From positions 2,604,001-2,668,000 of the forward strand of contig OW818648.1 of the NCBI GenBank assembly GCA_942492735.1: DNA of 64,000 bases. Direction: 5' to 3'. This document shows positions 52,951-61,076 of the stretch, piece by piece (position 1 is the stretch's first letter; each line of letters begins with the position of its first letter). Source of the DNA: Sporobacter sp942492735 (GTDB lineage Bacteria; Bacillota; Clostridia; Oscillospirales; Oscillospiraceae). A program made the position numbers and the translations under genes. Under the pieces are notes generated by a model. That model saw only the letters and a list, made by a program, of their open reading frames with translations. It ran no database searches and had not been told where the DNA came from.

Positions 52951-53765
52951 AAATTACAGCAACGCAATATGTGAACAAAGCGCTTGAGTTCGAGAAGCTG
53001 ACGGAACATCCATCCAACAGTAACAACGTCATTTTCAACACTCATTATTACGGGCGCGAAGTTCACGACAGGGACACTGGCCCGAACGCATTCTATCCTT
53101 GGTGCGTTACTTACCCGTGGGATATCTTCCGGATGCTCGGCGCCGGCGAATTATTCTGCGGTGGCAAAAAGACGGCATCAAGCGGTTACATTTTAAATCA
53201 AGGCGCAAAATTGGGCTGCTTGATATCTGACCCCTCTCTGCTGCGCAAGGGTGACATCGCGGTCCTGGACTTTCCCGGCACGGCATACAAGACGGATCAT
53301 ACCGTCATCGTGATTAGCAACAACCCTGAGGGAAAGACGTTTCACACTATCGAAGGGAACACGAGCGCAAACGGCAGCCAATCGAACGGCGGTCAGGTTC
53401 TGCAGAAGGACAGACCATATTCTTTATTTGTCGGTGCGTTCCGTCCTGACTATCTGCCTGAAGACACACACGTGCCAGTACTCGTCGCGTCGGTTTCCTC
53501 CAAGCTTTCCCTAGTGGCGGATTACTGGGAGGACGTTCTCTCAGGGAAAACGTTAGCCAATGGCGACTACGTCCGGGGTATACTCGTTAAGGTCTGTAGA
53601 AAAGCCGGCCGTGAGTATACAGACGCAACGCTTTACGCGGTCGCTGACAGCATCCTCGGCCTGAGCTCCGATGACTACTGGCGCGAGGTGATCACTGGTA
53701 AGAGGAATGCGTCAGTCGCAACAATTACGGCGCTGTTCCAAAGAATCGACACGGTTATAAAATGA
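52947..53765 (+). CDS. CHAP-domain endolysin
   Basis: Cleaves peptidoglycan at the end of infection. 272 residues: the CHAP domain has its catalytic Cys in FYPWCVTYPWDIF (about 53), His in KTDHTVIVIS (about 114) and the following acidic IEGNTS. Two C-terminal repeats (YWEDVLSGKTLANGDYV and YWREVITGKRNASV) look like wall-binding motifs. It overlaps the holin gene by four bases. Confidence 0.88.
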   Translation: MKITATQYVNKALEFEKLTEHPSNSNNVIFNTHYYGREVHDRDTGPNAFYPWCVTYPWDIFRMLGAGELFCGGKKTASSGYILNQGAKLGCLISDPSLLRKGDIAVLDFPGTAYKTDHTVIVISNNPEGKTFHTIEGNTSANGSQSNGGQVLQKDRPYSLFVGAFRPDYLPEDTHVPVLVASVSSKLSLVADYWEDVLSGKTLANGDYVRGILVKVCRKAGREYTDATLYAVADSILGLSSDDYWREVITGKRNASVATITALFQRIDTVIK

Positions 53766-53767
53766 TG

Positions 53768-53810
53768 AAAGCCGCCGAGTCAGTTTAACGCTGATCTCGG
53801 CGGCTTTTTG
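53768..53810 (+). terminator. Strong terminator of the late operon
   Basis: A stem AAAGCCGCCGAG/CTCGGCGGCTTT closes a loop of 16 nt that starts TCAG and is followed by TTGCTT. It ends the structural and lysis transcription unit. Confidence 0.88.
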
Positions 53811-54114
53811 CTTAGTATTTGTAAGATGGTCAAGACGGATTCGTGAGGGTTGGTAGAGGATTTACTTATATCGTGCTTTTGTATATAATAGATGGTAGTT
53901 AAGAAGTTCAATGCAGTATATTGATGCATACGACTTGTTTTGTTTATTTTTTGCAAATTTACTTGTCTTAATTGTGTATGTCGTCAGTTAGTTGCTGCAT
54001 AGAATTATGGAAGAATGACATAGATTCTAAAAATTCTATATGCTATAATACAAATGAAGACAAAAAAAGACAAATTATTCAACCGATATATGATTTTATT
54101 AGGAGAGTGTACTA
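53811..54114 (+). promoter_or_regulatory. AT-rich spacer with promoter of the cargo operon
   Basis: No gene seen. An extended -10 promoter (TGCTATAAT, hexamer at 54044-54049, weak -35 TAGATT 17 bp before) lies about 65 bp upstream of the first cargo gene. A second TATAAT is at about 53886. The sequence is much richer in A and T than the phage late genes. Confidence 0.5.
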
Positions 54115-54717
54115 ATGTTGGTATATAGCATCAATATGCCGTTTGGAGCACCGATTGATATCAATACTAAGTTGATCGAGTTTACCATGGCAATGTCAGG
54201 GTCAACATTTCAAAATGTTATAGCATCTCCGCAAATAATTGTATATCAAAATAGCAACATGGACCAGATTATGATTAATCCAGTACAGTTTATCTTCCAG
54301 GTACAACATCAATATTTGTTTCAGGATATATTAAAAGACTTGGAATTTGTAAAGAAAGCAGCCGACTGTTTTGTACCTGATGGATGCTTATTTACGATTC
54401 AATTATCGGACATTAAGCAATTGCTGGCTGGGTCATCAATGGAAGTGACAAAGAACATAATATCATTAGAATTATCTGAAGATCACTTTAATAATGTAAG
54501 AGGAATTGGATTAAGGCTGTTAAATAAAGATGAAGCAGCTTCGACTTACAACGAGTTTAAATGTGAACCATATATAAGAGATACTAGCTTTTTATATTTT
54601 GAATCAATAAATAATTTTGTGTACACCAAGGATATAAGTTTCGTAAAGCTGTCCGAAACGCTTATCTCTGAATTTGAGTCAAAAAGAGACTTATTGTATT
54701 CAAAAATTGTAAAATAA
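54115..54717 (+). CDS. Uncharacterised cargo protein
   Basis: 200 residues with no domain I recognise: NMPFGAPIDINTKLIEFTMA, SPQIIVYQNSNMDQIM, then VQHQYLFQDILKDLEF. Composition is AT-rich and unlike the phage structural genes, which suggests separate acquisition. AGGAGAG precedes the ATG. It is the first gene of a three-gene unit with a PIN nuclease. Confidence 0.6.
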   Translation: MLVYSINMPFGAPIDINTKLIEFTMAMSGSTFQNVIASPQIIVYQNSNMDQIMINPVQFIFQVQHQYLFQDILKDLEFVKKAADCFVPDGCLFTIQLSDIKQLLAGSSMEVTKNIISLELSEDHFNNVRGIGLRLLNKDEAASTYNEFKCEPYIRDTSFLYFESINNFVYTKDISFVKLSETLISEFESKRDLLYSKIVK

Positions 54718-54729
54718 GGAATGACTTAA

Positions 54730-54921
54730 ATGTTAAACGAGGCTTTGAAGGCCAAGATCGAAGAGTGGAAGAAGCAGTCAGGTATTGCAAATTATACCCC
54801 TGAGAATTGCGAAAAAGCTGCTAGGGAATTCAAAGATTCAATAGAAGAATATCGCAAAAACCATAATGAAGATCTTACAAAAGAGTACATTAGAATAAGG
54901 AAGGGGTATGACGTTGAGTAA
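54730..54921 (+). CDS. Small helical protein, possible partner or antitoxin of the PIN protein
   Basis: 63 residues, charged and helical: LNEALKAKIEEWKKQSGIAN then CEKAAREFKDSIEEYRKNHN. It overlaps the next gene by 14 bp. Small size, charge and coupling to a PIN-domain gene suggest an antitoxin-like partner, but no DNA-binding motif is obvious. Confidence 0.5.
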   Translation: MLNEALKAKIEEWKKQSGIANYTPENCEKAAREFKDSIEEYRKNHNEDLTKEYIRIRKGYDVE

Positions 54922-55492
54922 TAACTCCATTCCTTTTCATAAAGTTGATTTATCGAACGGCAAATTTGTTCTATTTGATACAAGCTTTGTTTTAAATCTC
55001 TCTGGGTACAATAATAATGCGCCTATTAAGCAAGAATGTGACGATTTTGTTTGGAAGATTGCGATATCAAAATCAGCATTTGCAATAACGACAATTACAG
55101 AAAAAGAGATTTACGAAATTTTTTTAACAAATGGTTATAATAGTCATTTTAATAAGAAATATACCGAAGGCGATATCAAGAGCTTAAGAAGAGATCAACC
55201 ACATATATTAGAAGCTATTTTATCTGTTGCACAAATAAAGAAAGAAGCGACAATTGACTTACTGAAGGAATCACCTTTTTATTGGGGAACCGTTGGGGAA
55301 ATTAATAACACTACATTAAATGAAGCTTATAGCATTCAAAGAAAATACATTCTACCGGGTTTTAACGACGCTTTGCAACTTGCTATAGCAAATCATAATT
55401 CAGAAATATTTGCAGCGACCGATAAAGATTTTAACAGCGTTGTAGAGGACAAGCTAATAATTGCAGTTGATGAAAAAACATCACAGAAATAA
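54908..55492 (+). CDS. PIN-domain protein (putative ribonuclease)
   Basis: 194 residues that follow the PIN fold: first acidic residue in FVLFDTSFVLNLSG (about 24), an acidic pair in TEKEIYEIF, and the late LPGFNDALQLAIANHNSEIF with the conserved Asp, followed by AATDKDFNSV. PIN proteins are metal-dependent RNases, often toxins or defence effectors. AAGGAAGGGG precedes the ATG. A role in exclusion of other phages is inference from its place between lysis genes and attR. Confidence 0.65.
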   Translation: MTLSNNSIPFHKVDLSNGKFVLFDTSFVLNLSGYNNNAPIKQECDDFVWKIAISKSAFAITTITEKEIYEIFLTNGYNSHFNKKYTEGDIKSLRRDQPHILEAILSVAQIKKEATIDLLKESPFYWGTVGEINNTTLNEAYSIQRKYILPGFNDALQLAIANHNSEIFAATDKDFNSVVEDKLIIAVDEKTSQK

Positions 55493-55504
55493 TACATAGG
55501 CAAA

Positions 55505-55545
55505 AAACAGCCGAGAGGGTCAAGCCCCCTGCGGCTGTTTGATTT
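55505..55545 (+). terminator. Terminator of the cargo operon
   Basis: AAACAGCCG/CGGCTGTTT forms the outer stem and GAGGG/CCCCC pairs inside; GATTTAT follows. It ends 13 bp or more after the PIN gene. Confidence 0.7.
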
Positions 55546-55644
55546 ATCCTATAAAAGCTGAAGGCAAGATAGATTAGCAATATCCTCGGGTATGTCTTAA
55601 CCACCAATCGCTCTTACCGATCAGTTTAATACTGCTCGGAATTT

Positions 55645-55848
55645 TTATTTATATCGCACAATCGCATCATGCACGGCATCACTGTGTGTCACAATCTCGT
55701 AGTTCTGATTCGTACCCGTCTTACTAAACCATGCGTGAAACCCTTCCGGCGATCGGGTGTCGTATTGCAGCTGCCATAGGGTATATCCATTAGCGGCGAG
55801 TTTGGCGGCCAGGGCGTGCCACTGCTCGATAGATTCGATTGCTTTCAT
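55645..55848 (-). CDS. Small protein near attR
   Basis: 67 residues: AIESIEQWHALAAKLAANGY then SPEGFHAWFSKTG and a basic end. GAGGATG precedes the ATG at 55848. It is the last phage gene before attR and reads away from it. Function unknown. Confidence 0.5.
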   Translation of the reverse strand: MKAIESIEQWHALAAKLAANGYTLWQLQYDTRSPEGFHAWFSKTGTNQNYEIVTHSDAVHDAIVRYK

Positions 55849-55932
55849 ATCATCATCCTCATGAAGTAATTATAACAGTTAGTCGAGTGATATAAAGGAC
55901 AGTAAAATGTGGATGCTTTTTAGATTCCTCTA

Positions 55933-56046
55933 TCATGCACTGTCATTATCTTTGCAGGAATCATATACCTTTCGTGTATGAACGCAAACGGCCTCTCTAA
56001 TACAGGCATTATCCTGTACGGGGCCCGGTAAAACCCGATCTGGCAT
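55933..56046 (-). pseudogene. 5' part of the conserved host gene split by the prophage
   Basis: ATG 56046, preceded by AAGGAGG with seven-base spacing, opens MPDRVLPGPVQDNACIREAV then CVHTRKVYDSCKD up to the GATAA core. In the integrated state the frame runs four or five codons into phage DNA and stops (37 codons in all). Joining codon 33 to the KDCIEDL of the left fragment restores the gene with no frameshift. It has its own ribosome site and a sporulation-type -10 upstream. Confidence 0.85.
55946..55950. other. attR core of the prophage
   Basis: TTATC (plus strand) again, with phage DNA on the left and the 5' part of the host gene on the right. The inferred attB reads ACAGTCTTTATCTTTGCAGG on the plus strand. 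The phage attachment site would be rebuilt from the two inner flanks around the same core. Confidence 0.85.
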
Positions 56047-56090
56047 TTGTTTTCCTCCTTGATGAAAATAGTGGGTGTGTCTTACTTCAA

Positions 56091-56101
56091 TATAGTGTAT
56101 G
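56091..56101 (-). promoter_or_regulatory. Candidate sigma-E/sigma-K promoter of the split gene
   Basis: On the minus strand CATACACTATA stands about 45 bp before the ATG. It fits the -10 of mother-cell sporulation sigma factors (CATACAnT for sigma-E, CATAnnnTA for sigma-K). The -35 side is ambiguous; a CAC lies 16 bp upstream. No good sigma-A promoter is seen there. Confidence 0.45.
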
Positions 56102-56145
56102 CACTGGCTTAAATAGTGTGAAATACGTCTTAAGGGGACAGAGTG

Positions 56146-56175
56146 TTGCCTTTCGGCACGGGCCTGTGGTAAAAT
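56146..56175 (+). promoter_or_regulatory. Candidate promoter of ruvC-ruvA-ruvB
   Basis: TTGCCT (56146-56151) and TAAAAT (56170-56175) are 18 bp apart, about 100 bp before ruvC. Confidence 0.35.
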
Positions 56176-56277
56176 AAGTGAATAGCGAAATGGGATAATA
56201 GCCTTACTAAATATATTATATGAACAATCCTCATTAAATGACCGCTGAGGATTGCGGATTTAAGGGCGTGTGGTTGT

Positions 56278-56790
56278 ATGATTATTCTTGGCATTGATCC
56301 GGGGATCGCCACCGTCGGATTCGGCGTTATCAAAGCGGAAGGACATAGACAGTCACTCGTCCGCTGCGGCGTTATTAAGACATCCTCAGGTATTCGTTTG
56401 GCTTTGCGTCTTAAGCAAATCTATGATGACGCGCTGGAGCTGATCGACACCTACAAACCGGACGCCATCGCCATTGAGGAGCTTTTTTTCAATACAAATT
56501 TAAAAACCGGCATCTCGGTTTCACATGGACGCGGCGTTTTGATTCTCGCCGGAGAGGAGCGCCTCATACCAATGTATGAGTACACGCCGCTGCAGGTGAA
56601 GCAGACGGTTGCAGGCTATGGCAGAGCCGGGAAAAAGCAGGTTATGGAAATGGTTCGTCGGCTCCTGTCCATGGAGGAGGTCCCGCGCCCCGACGATGCG
56701 GCTGACGCGTTGGCCATCGCCATTTGCCACGCTCGGGTGGCGAGCTCACTCCTGAATATAAGCGGAGGTACTGTATGTTCTACTATCTAG
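56278..56790 (+). CDS. ruvC: Crossover junction endodeoxyribonuclease RuvC
   Basis: Resolves Holliday junctions. 170 residues: IILGIDPGIATVGFGVIKAE with the first catalytic Asp, IEELFFNTNLKTGISVSHGR with the Glu, YTPLQVKQTVAGYGRAGKKQ and DDAADALAIAICHA with the last Asp pair. The ribosome site (AAGGGCG) is weak. It overlaps ruvA by 16 bp. Confidence 0.96.
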   Translation: MIILGIDPGIATVGFGVIKAEGHRQSLVRCGVIKTSSGIRLALRLKQIYDDALELIDTYKPDAIAIEELFFNTNLKTGISVSHGRGVLILAGEERLIPMYEYTPLQVKQTVAGYGRAGKKQVMEMVRRLLSMEEVPRPDDAADALAIAICHARVASSLLNISGGTVCSTI

Positions 56791-57377
56791 AAGGCCCAAT
56801 CTCGGTCATCGAGCAGAATCTTGCCGTTGTGGATGTGAACGGTGCCGGATATGCCTGTTTCACAACGATGAACACACTGTCGCATCTTGAGCTTGGGAAG
56901 AAAGCGCGTCTTTATACTTTCTGCAATATTAAAGAAGATACCTTCGATATATTCGGCTTTTATGACATGAGGGAGAAGCGGTTTTTTGAACAGCTATTGA
57001 CAGTCTCGGGCGTCGGCCCGAAAGCAGCGCTGTCGATCCTCTCTTCGGGTACACCGGAATCGCTTGCTGTCGCGATCATCAATGATGACGAGCGCGCCTT
57101 AACAATGGCACCGGGTGTCGGCAAAAAAATAGCCCAGCGTGTTATTCTGGAGCTCAAGGATAAAGTCGCCAAAGAATCGATCGGACTGAAGTCATCGGGG
57201 TTCAGCCAAGTTTCTCATGGCGCGGGCACAACAGGTTCGAAACTGTCGGATGCGGCTTCAGCGCTTGGCGTCTTGGGTTACAGCCAAAGCGAGATCGCAG
57301 CGGCACTTCGCGGTATGGAAACGCAGACACTCACTGTTGAGGAAATTATCCGCAGCGTGCTGAAGAATAGTATATAA
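56775..57377 (+). CDS. ruvA: Holliday junction helicase subunit RuvA
   Basis: Binds the four-way junction and loads RuvB. 200 residues from ATG 56775, seven bases after GGAGG; the frame also runs upstream within ruvC. FYYLEGPISVIEQNLAVVDV, EDTFDIFGFYDMREKRFFEQ, VSGVGPKAALSILS and APGVGKKIAQRVILELKDK are the expected OB fold and helix-hairpin-helix parts, with a C-terminal RuvB-binding domain. Confidence 0.96.
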   Translation: MFYYLEGPISVIEQNLAVVDVNGAGYACFTTMNTLSHLELGKKARLYTFCNIKEDTFDIFGFYDMREKRFFEQLLTVSGVGPKAALSILSSGTPESLAVAIINDDERALTMAPGVGKKIAQRVILELKDKVAKESIGLKSSGFSQVSHGAGTTGSKLSDAASALGVLGYSQSEIAAALRGMETQTLTVEEIIRSVLKNSI

Positions 57378-57416
57378 GAGCTTACGCCAAATTGAGTGCG
57401 GGATGGAGCTTTACCA

Positions 57417-58475
57417 ATGAGTATTGATTACACCGACGAACGAAAAAAAACCAAGCTGCCCGATGAAGAGATCCTACTGACAACGTCGTTTATCCGTGAG
57501 GATGACAGAGAGGGCAGTCTGCGGCCGCAAACCCTTGCAGACTATTACGGTCAGGAAAAGGCGAAGAAGAACCTCGCCATTTTCATTGAGGGTGCAAAGA
57601 GGCGGAATGAGCCGCTTGATCATGTGCTGCTCCACGGCCCCCCGGGGCTTGGCAAGACGACGCTGGCGGCCATCATCGCCAACGAAATGGGCGTGACACT
57701 GCGCAAGACGTCGGGTCCAGCGATTGAAAAGCCGAAGGACCTTGCGGCGCTCCTTACAAATCTGAATGAAAACGATATATTGTTCATTGACGAAATCCAC
57801 AGGATGAACCGGGCCATTGAGGAAATCCTGTACCCGGCAATGGAGGATAAGCAGATTGATATCATCATCGGCCAGGGGCCGGCAGCGACCTCCATCTGTC
57901 TTGAGCTTAAGAGCTTTACACTCGTCGGGGCGACGACGCGCTCAGGCCAGCTCTCATCGCCTCTGCGGGATCGGTTCGGCATTGACTTAAAGCTGGAGCT
58001 CTATTCGCCGGAGGAACTCAAGATAATTATTGAGCGCTCTGCAAAGCTTCTCAAAATACCGATTGATTCTGAGGGGGCAGGGGAGATTGCCTCGCGCAGC
58101 CGCGGTACACCCAGAATCGCAAACCGCCTGCTCCGGCGGATACGGGATTTTGCCGAAGTTATTGGCAATGGTGTTATTACGCACGAAGTGGCAGATCATG
58201 CTCTGACACAGCTTGAAATTGACCATACCGGTTTAGACGCCATCGACAGGCGCCTTCTCGAGAGCATCATTAAAAATTATGGCGGAGGCCCTGTTGGGCT
58301 CGACACAATCGCCGCGACGATCAATGAAGAATCGATCACGCTCGAAGATGTCTATGAACCATATCTCATGCAGCAGGGTTTTTTAACACGCACACCGCGC
58401 GGGCGGTGCGTCACGAGGCTGGCATACGAGCACCTCGGCTTGTCGTTTGCCGGTCCGGATCAGCTCAATTTTTAA
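57417..58475 (+). CDS. ruvB: Holliday junction branch migration ATPase RuvB
   Basis: Motor of branch migration. 352 residues from ATG 57417 (GGAG eight bases upstream; GTG 57396 has no such site). Signature SLRPQTLADYYGQEKAKKNL, Walker A GPPGLGKTTLA, Walker B ILFIDEIHRMNR, sensor GATTRSGQLSSPLRDRFG, the Arg of RGTPRIANRLLRR, and a C-terminal winged helix (GGGPVGLDTIAATINEE, RTPRGR). Confidence 0.97.
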   Translation: MSIDYTDERKKTKLPDEEILLTTSFIREDDREGSLRPQTLADYYGQEKAKKNLAIFIEGAKRRNEPLDHVLLHGPPGLGKTTLAAIIANEMGVTLRKTSGPAIEKPKDLAALLTNLNENDILFIDEIHRMNRAIEEILYPAMEDKQIDIIIGQGPAATSICLELKSFTLVGATTRSGQLSSPLRDRFGIDLKLELYSPEELKIIIERSAKLLKIPIDSEGAGEIASRSRGTPRIANRLLRRIRDFAEVIGNGVITHEVADHALTQLEIDHTGLDAIDRRLLESIIKNYGGGPVGLDTIAATINEESITLEDVYEPYLMQQGFLTRTPRGRCVTRLAYEHLGLSFAGPDQLNF

Positions 58476-58482
58476 CACGTAA

Positions 58483-58602
58483 CGACGGGCCGCCGGGGTC
58501 GTCGGCCCCTACGAAGACAAAAGAGTGCTTTCCGTAGGGCGCGACGACTCGGCGCGCCGTCGTTCCTAGTGCCACATAACGCATAACGCTGTAGGGGCAA
58601 CC
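58483..58602. repeat. GTAGGG-type palindromic repeats
   Basis: Three units between ruvB and glmM: 58483-58512 (minus, ends CCCCTAC), 58534-58562 (plus) and a partial GTAGGGGCAACC at 58591-58602. The first two are inverted copies of one another with CGACG arms, so the pair could also fold as a large cruciform or serve as the ruvB transcript end. Confidence 0.7.
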
Positions 58603-58632
58603 TTATTTGAGTAGAAGGAATGATGAAATTTC

Positions 58633-59991
58633 ATGGGTAAATATTTTGGTACGGACGGTATACGCGGCATTGTGAACGAAACGTTGGACGCGGAGATGGC
58701 CTATAAGGTAGGCTGCGCAGCAGCTACCGTTCTGCATGATCATCATGATCAGACGGTAAAAAGACCGCTCATTCTCATCGGTAAAGACACGCGCGTATCG
58801 TCTGATATGCTAGAAGCGGCGCTCATCGCCGGTATCTGTACCGGAGGCGCGGATGTTATGCCGCTCGGTGTTCTGCCAACGCCGGCAATCGCATACCTGA
58901 CTGTCCGTTTGAAGGCGCAGATGGGTGTGGTTATATCGGCATCTCATAATCCGTTTGAGCATAACGGCATAAAGATTTTTGACCATAACGGCTTTAAGCT
59001 GCGTGATGAGCTGGAAGAGCGAATCGAGAATATGGTCGATGGGCAGGAGCCCTGTCTCAAGAAAACACATGGTGAGCTTGGCCGCGTGCTGACGGACGAC
59101 GGGCGAGGCGCCGAGATGTACATAGATTATTTGGTTGAATCTGCCGAAGCGGAGATTAAAGGTCTACGTATAGCGGTCGACTGCGCAAACGGCGCGGCCG
59201 CAAAAACGGCAGCACGGCTTTTTTCAAAGTTTGATATTGACTTTGATCTGCTGTGCGACCATCCAAATGGCATCAATATCAACGAAAACTGCGGATCGAC
59301 GCATATGGATCATCTTAGAAATATCGTCAAAGCCGGCGCGTTTGATATGGGCTTTGCTTTCGACGGAGATGCCGACAGGTGCTTGATCGTTGATGAAAAC
59401 GGAGAGCTCATTGACGGCGACAAGATGATGGCCGTCATGGGCAGATTTATGAAACAAAACGGAAGCCTCAAGAACAACGCCATTGTCGCGACGGTCTACT
59501 CGAATCTCGGGTTTCACGAATTTGCCAATAATCACGGCATTGAACTCCTGTGCGCTTCCGCTGGGGACAGAAACGTGCTCGAAATGATGCAGAAACGCGG
59601 CTGTAATCTTGGCGGCGAACAATCAGGACATATCATATTTCTTGACAACGCGACGACCGGCGATGGACAGCTCGCCGCCATTAAATTTCTCAGTATTGTC
59701 GCCAGCTCGGGCAAAAAGGTGTCGGAGCTGACGCACGATGTGCCGCAGTATCCTCAGGTACTTCAGAATCTCCCAATTACAGGCGGCAATGACGTGAAGG
59801 ATGCGATCATGTCAAGCGGCGCGCTAAAGGATGCCATACAAGATGAGGAAAAGAAACTCTCAGGGAGCGGCAGAATCCTTGTCCGTCCGTCTGGAACAGA
59901 GGCGCTCATACGCGTTATGGTCGAAGCAAAAACGGAAAAAATAGCCGCTGATGTCGCAAACCGTCTCATAAATATGATAAAATCACTATAA
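58633..59991 (+). CDS. glmM: Phosphoglucosamine mutase
   Basis: Converts glucosamine-6-phosphate to glucosamine-1-phosphate for peptidoglycan synthesis. 452 residues: GKYFGTDGIRGIVNETLDAE, the phosphoserine loop VVISASHNPFEHNGIKIF, the metal loop FAFDGDADRCLIVDENG, GEQSGHIIF and the C-terminal phosphate-binding VRPSGTEALIRVMVE. AAGGAATG lies upstream of the ATG. Confidence 0.97.
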   Translation: MGKYFGTDGIRGIVNETLDAEMAYKVGCAAATVLHDHHDQTVKRPLILIGKDTRVSSDMLEAALIAGICTGGADVMPLGVLPTPAIAYLTVRLKAQMGVVISASHNPFEHNGIKIFDHNGFKLRDELEERIENMVDGQEPCLKKTHGELGRVLTDDGRGAEMYIDYLVESAEAEIKGLRIAVDCANGAAAKTAARLFSKFDIDFDLLCDHPNGININENCGSTHMDHLRNIVKAGAFDMGFAFDGDADRCLIVDENGELIDGDKMMAVMGRFMKQNGSLKNNAIVATVYSNLGFHEFANNHGIELLCASAGDRNVLEMMQKRGCNLGGEQSGHIIFLDNATTGDGQLAAIKFLSIVASSGKKVSELTHDVPQYPQVLQNLPITGGNDVKDAIMSSGALKDAIQDEEKKLSGSGRILVRPSGTEALIRVMVEAKTEKIAADVANRLINMIKSL

Positions 59992-60037
59992 AAACACCGA
60001 TTTATTAATAAAATATTAAATTAATTGACCAAAATAC

Positions 60038-60066
60038 TTGACATAATGACTACCATTATCTATAAT
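60038..60066 (+). promoter_or_regulatory. Sigma-A promoter of the sigma factor gene
   Basis: Perfect TTGACA (60038-60043) and TATAAT (60061-60066) with 17 bp between, 40 bp before the ATG. Confidence 0.82.
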
Positions 60067-60106
60067 TTTAACAGCATCAGTCAATTTTCCAATATTCGGT
60101 ATAAAT

Positions 60107-60709
60107 ATGAATAATTTTTACAATAATCGCGACGTGGAGCTTTGGAGCTTGGCTTCGTCCGGCGATATGGCCGCTGAAGAAGAGCTGATCACTGAGTACA
60201 GTCGGCTCGTCAAAATCTGTGCTCGTCCCTATTTTCTTGTCGGCGGCGACAGCGAAGATCTCATTCAAGAGGGCATGCTCGGCCTCCTATCGGCGGTCAG
60301 GCACTATGACCCGGCAAAGGATGTAAAGTTCAAAACTTACGCCGAGTTTTGTGTCAGAAGAAGGCTCATCAGTGCGATCAAGTCAGCGACCAGGTTTAAA
60401 CATAGTCCGTTAAATGATTACGTGTCTTTGGAATCTCCGGAGCTTGACGAAAACAATACCCAAGGGATGTCTTTTTTGCGCGATCCTGAAGAGTTTGTTA
60501 TAGCAAGAGAGCGTGTTGATGAGATAACAGACTGTCTATATGGCGCTCTTTCCCGATTTGAATCAAAAGTTCTAGGGCTTTATTTAGATGGCATGTCCTA
60601 CGAGGAAATGGCCGTTAAAATGAATAAAACGCCAAAGTCGGTTGATAATGCTGTGCAAAGGATCAGGAAGAAGCTTGCACAATTACTCAAAAGTGGCGAC
60701 AATCAGTGA
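60107..60709 (+). CDS. RNA polymerase sigma factor, SigH (Spo0H)-like
   Basis: 200 residues with sigma-70 region 2 (EEELITEYSRLVKICARPYF, SEDLIQEGMLGLLSAVRHYD, FKTYAEFCVRRRLISAIKSA) and region 4 (ALSRFESKVLGLYLDGMSYE, KTPKSVDNAVQRIRKKLAQL) and no region 1 or 3. This is the size and layout of SigH, which drives early sporulation and competence genes in Bacillota. A closely related sigma-H paralogue cannot be excluded. No strong ribosome site is seen. Confidence 0.8.
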   Translation: MNNFYNNRDVELWSLASSGDMAAEEELITEYSRLVKICARPYFLVGGDSEDLIQEGMLGLLSAVRHYDPAKDVKFKTYAEFCVRRRLISAIKSATRFKHSPLNDYVSLESPELDENNTQGMSFLRDPEEFVIARERVDEITDCLYGALSRFESKVLGLYLDGMSYEEMAVKMNKTPKSVDNAVQRIRKKLAQLLKSGDNQ

Positions 60710-60774
60710 AAGCTGACCGCAAATAAAAAGGCCCTAATGGGTACGATATTTTTTGTCAAGAGAGAGGTTTCAAA

Positions 60775-61050
60775 ATGTACGAAGACAAGACGTTGGCATG
60801 TAAGGAATGTGGCGCTGAGTTTACATTCACAGCAGGTGAGCAGGAGTTTTACGCAGAGCGTGGTTTCCAGAATGAACCCCAGCGCTGCAAAACTTGCCGT
60901 GACTCACGCAAAAATGCGGCACGCGGACCGAGAGAGTACTTCAAAGCTGTTTGCGCTTCCTGTGGCAACGAGGCGAGAGTTCCGTTCGAGCCGAAGTCCG
61001 ACAGGCCGGTTTATTGCAGCGACTGCTTCGCTAAGATGAGAGAAGCATAA
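60775..61050 (+). CDS. Zinc-ribbon protein
   Basis: 91 residues with two zinc ribbons: CKECGAEFTFTAGEQEFYAE with CKTCR, and CASCGNEARVPFEP with CSDC. The combination is a widespread small family of Bacillota with no known function. GAGAGAGG precedes the ATG. It follows the sigma factor gene by 65 bp. Confidence 0.8.
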   Translation: MYEDKTLACKECGAEFTFTAGEQEFYAERGFQNEPQRCKTCRDSRKNAARGPREYFKAVCASCGNEARVPFEPKSDRPVYCSDCFAKMREA

Positions 61051-61076
61051 GCAGAAATTACATCAGTAATTTCTGC
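61051..61076 (+). terminator. Perfect stem-loop after the zinc-ribbon gene
   Basis: An 11-bp perfect stem GCAGAAATTAC/GTAATTTCTGC with an ATCA loop begins directly after the stop codon. There is no U-tract, so it may stabilise the mRNA end or terminate weakly. Confidence 0.5.

Larger units (their letters stand above)
17624..55950. mobile_element. Complete-looking HK97-type siphovirus prophage, about 38.3 kb
   Basis: The region between the two TTATC cores contains in order integration, lysogeny switch, early genes, HUH Rep-like replication protein, late regulator, packaging, head, tail, host lysis and a cargo module. Integrase, repressor and a few cargo genes are on the minus strand and the lytic genes on the plus strand. 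The long tape measure gene, HK97 gp10-type connector and tail chaperone frameshift indicate a long non-contractile tail. All structural genes look intact, and the only obvious damage is a frameshift in the Dam methylase. Insertion interrupts a host gene rather than a tRNA gene. Confidence 0.95.
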
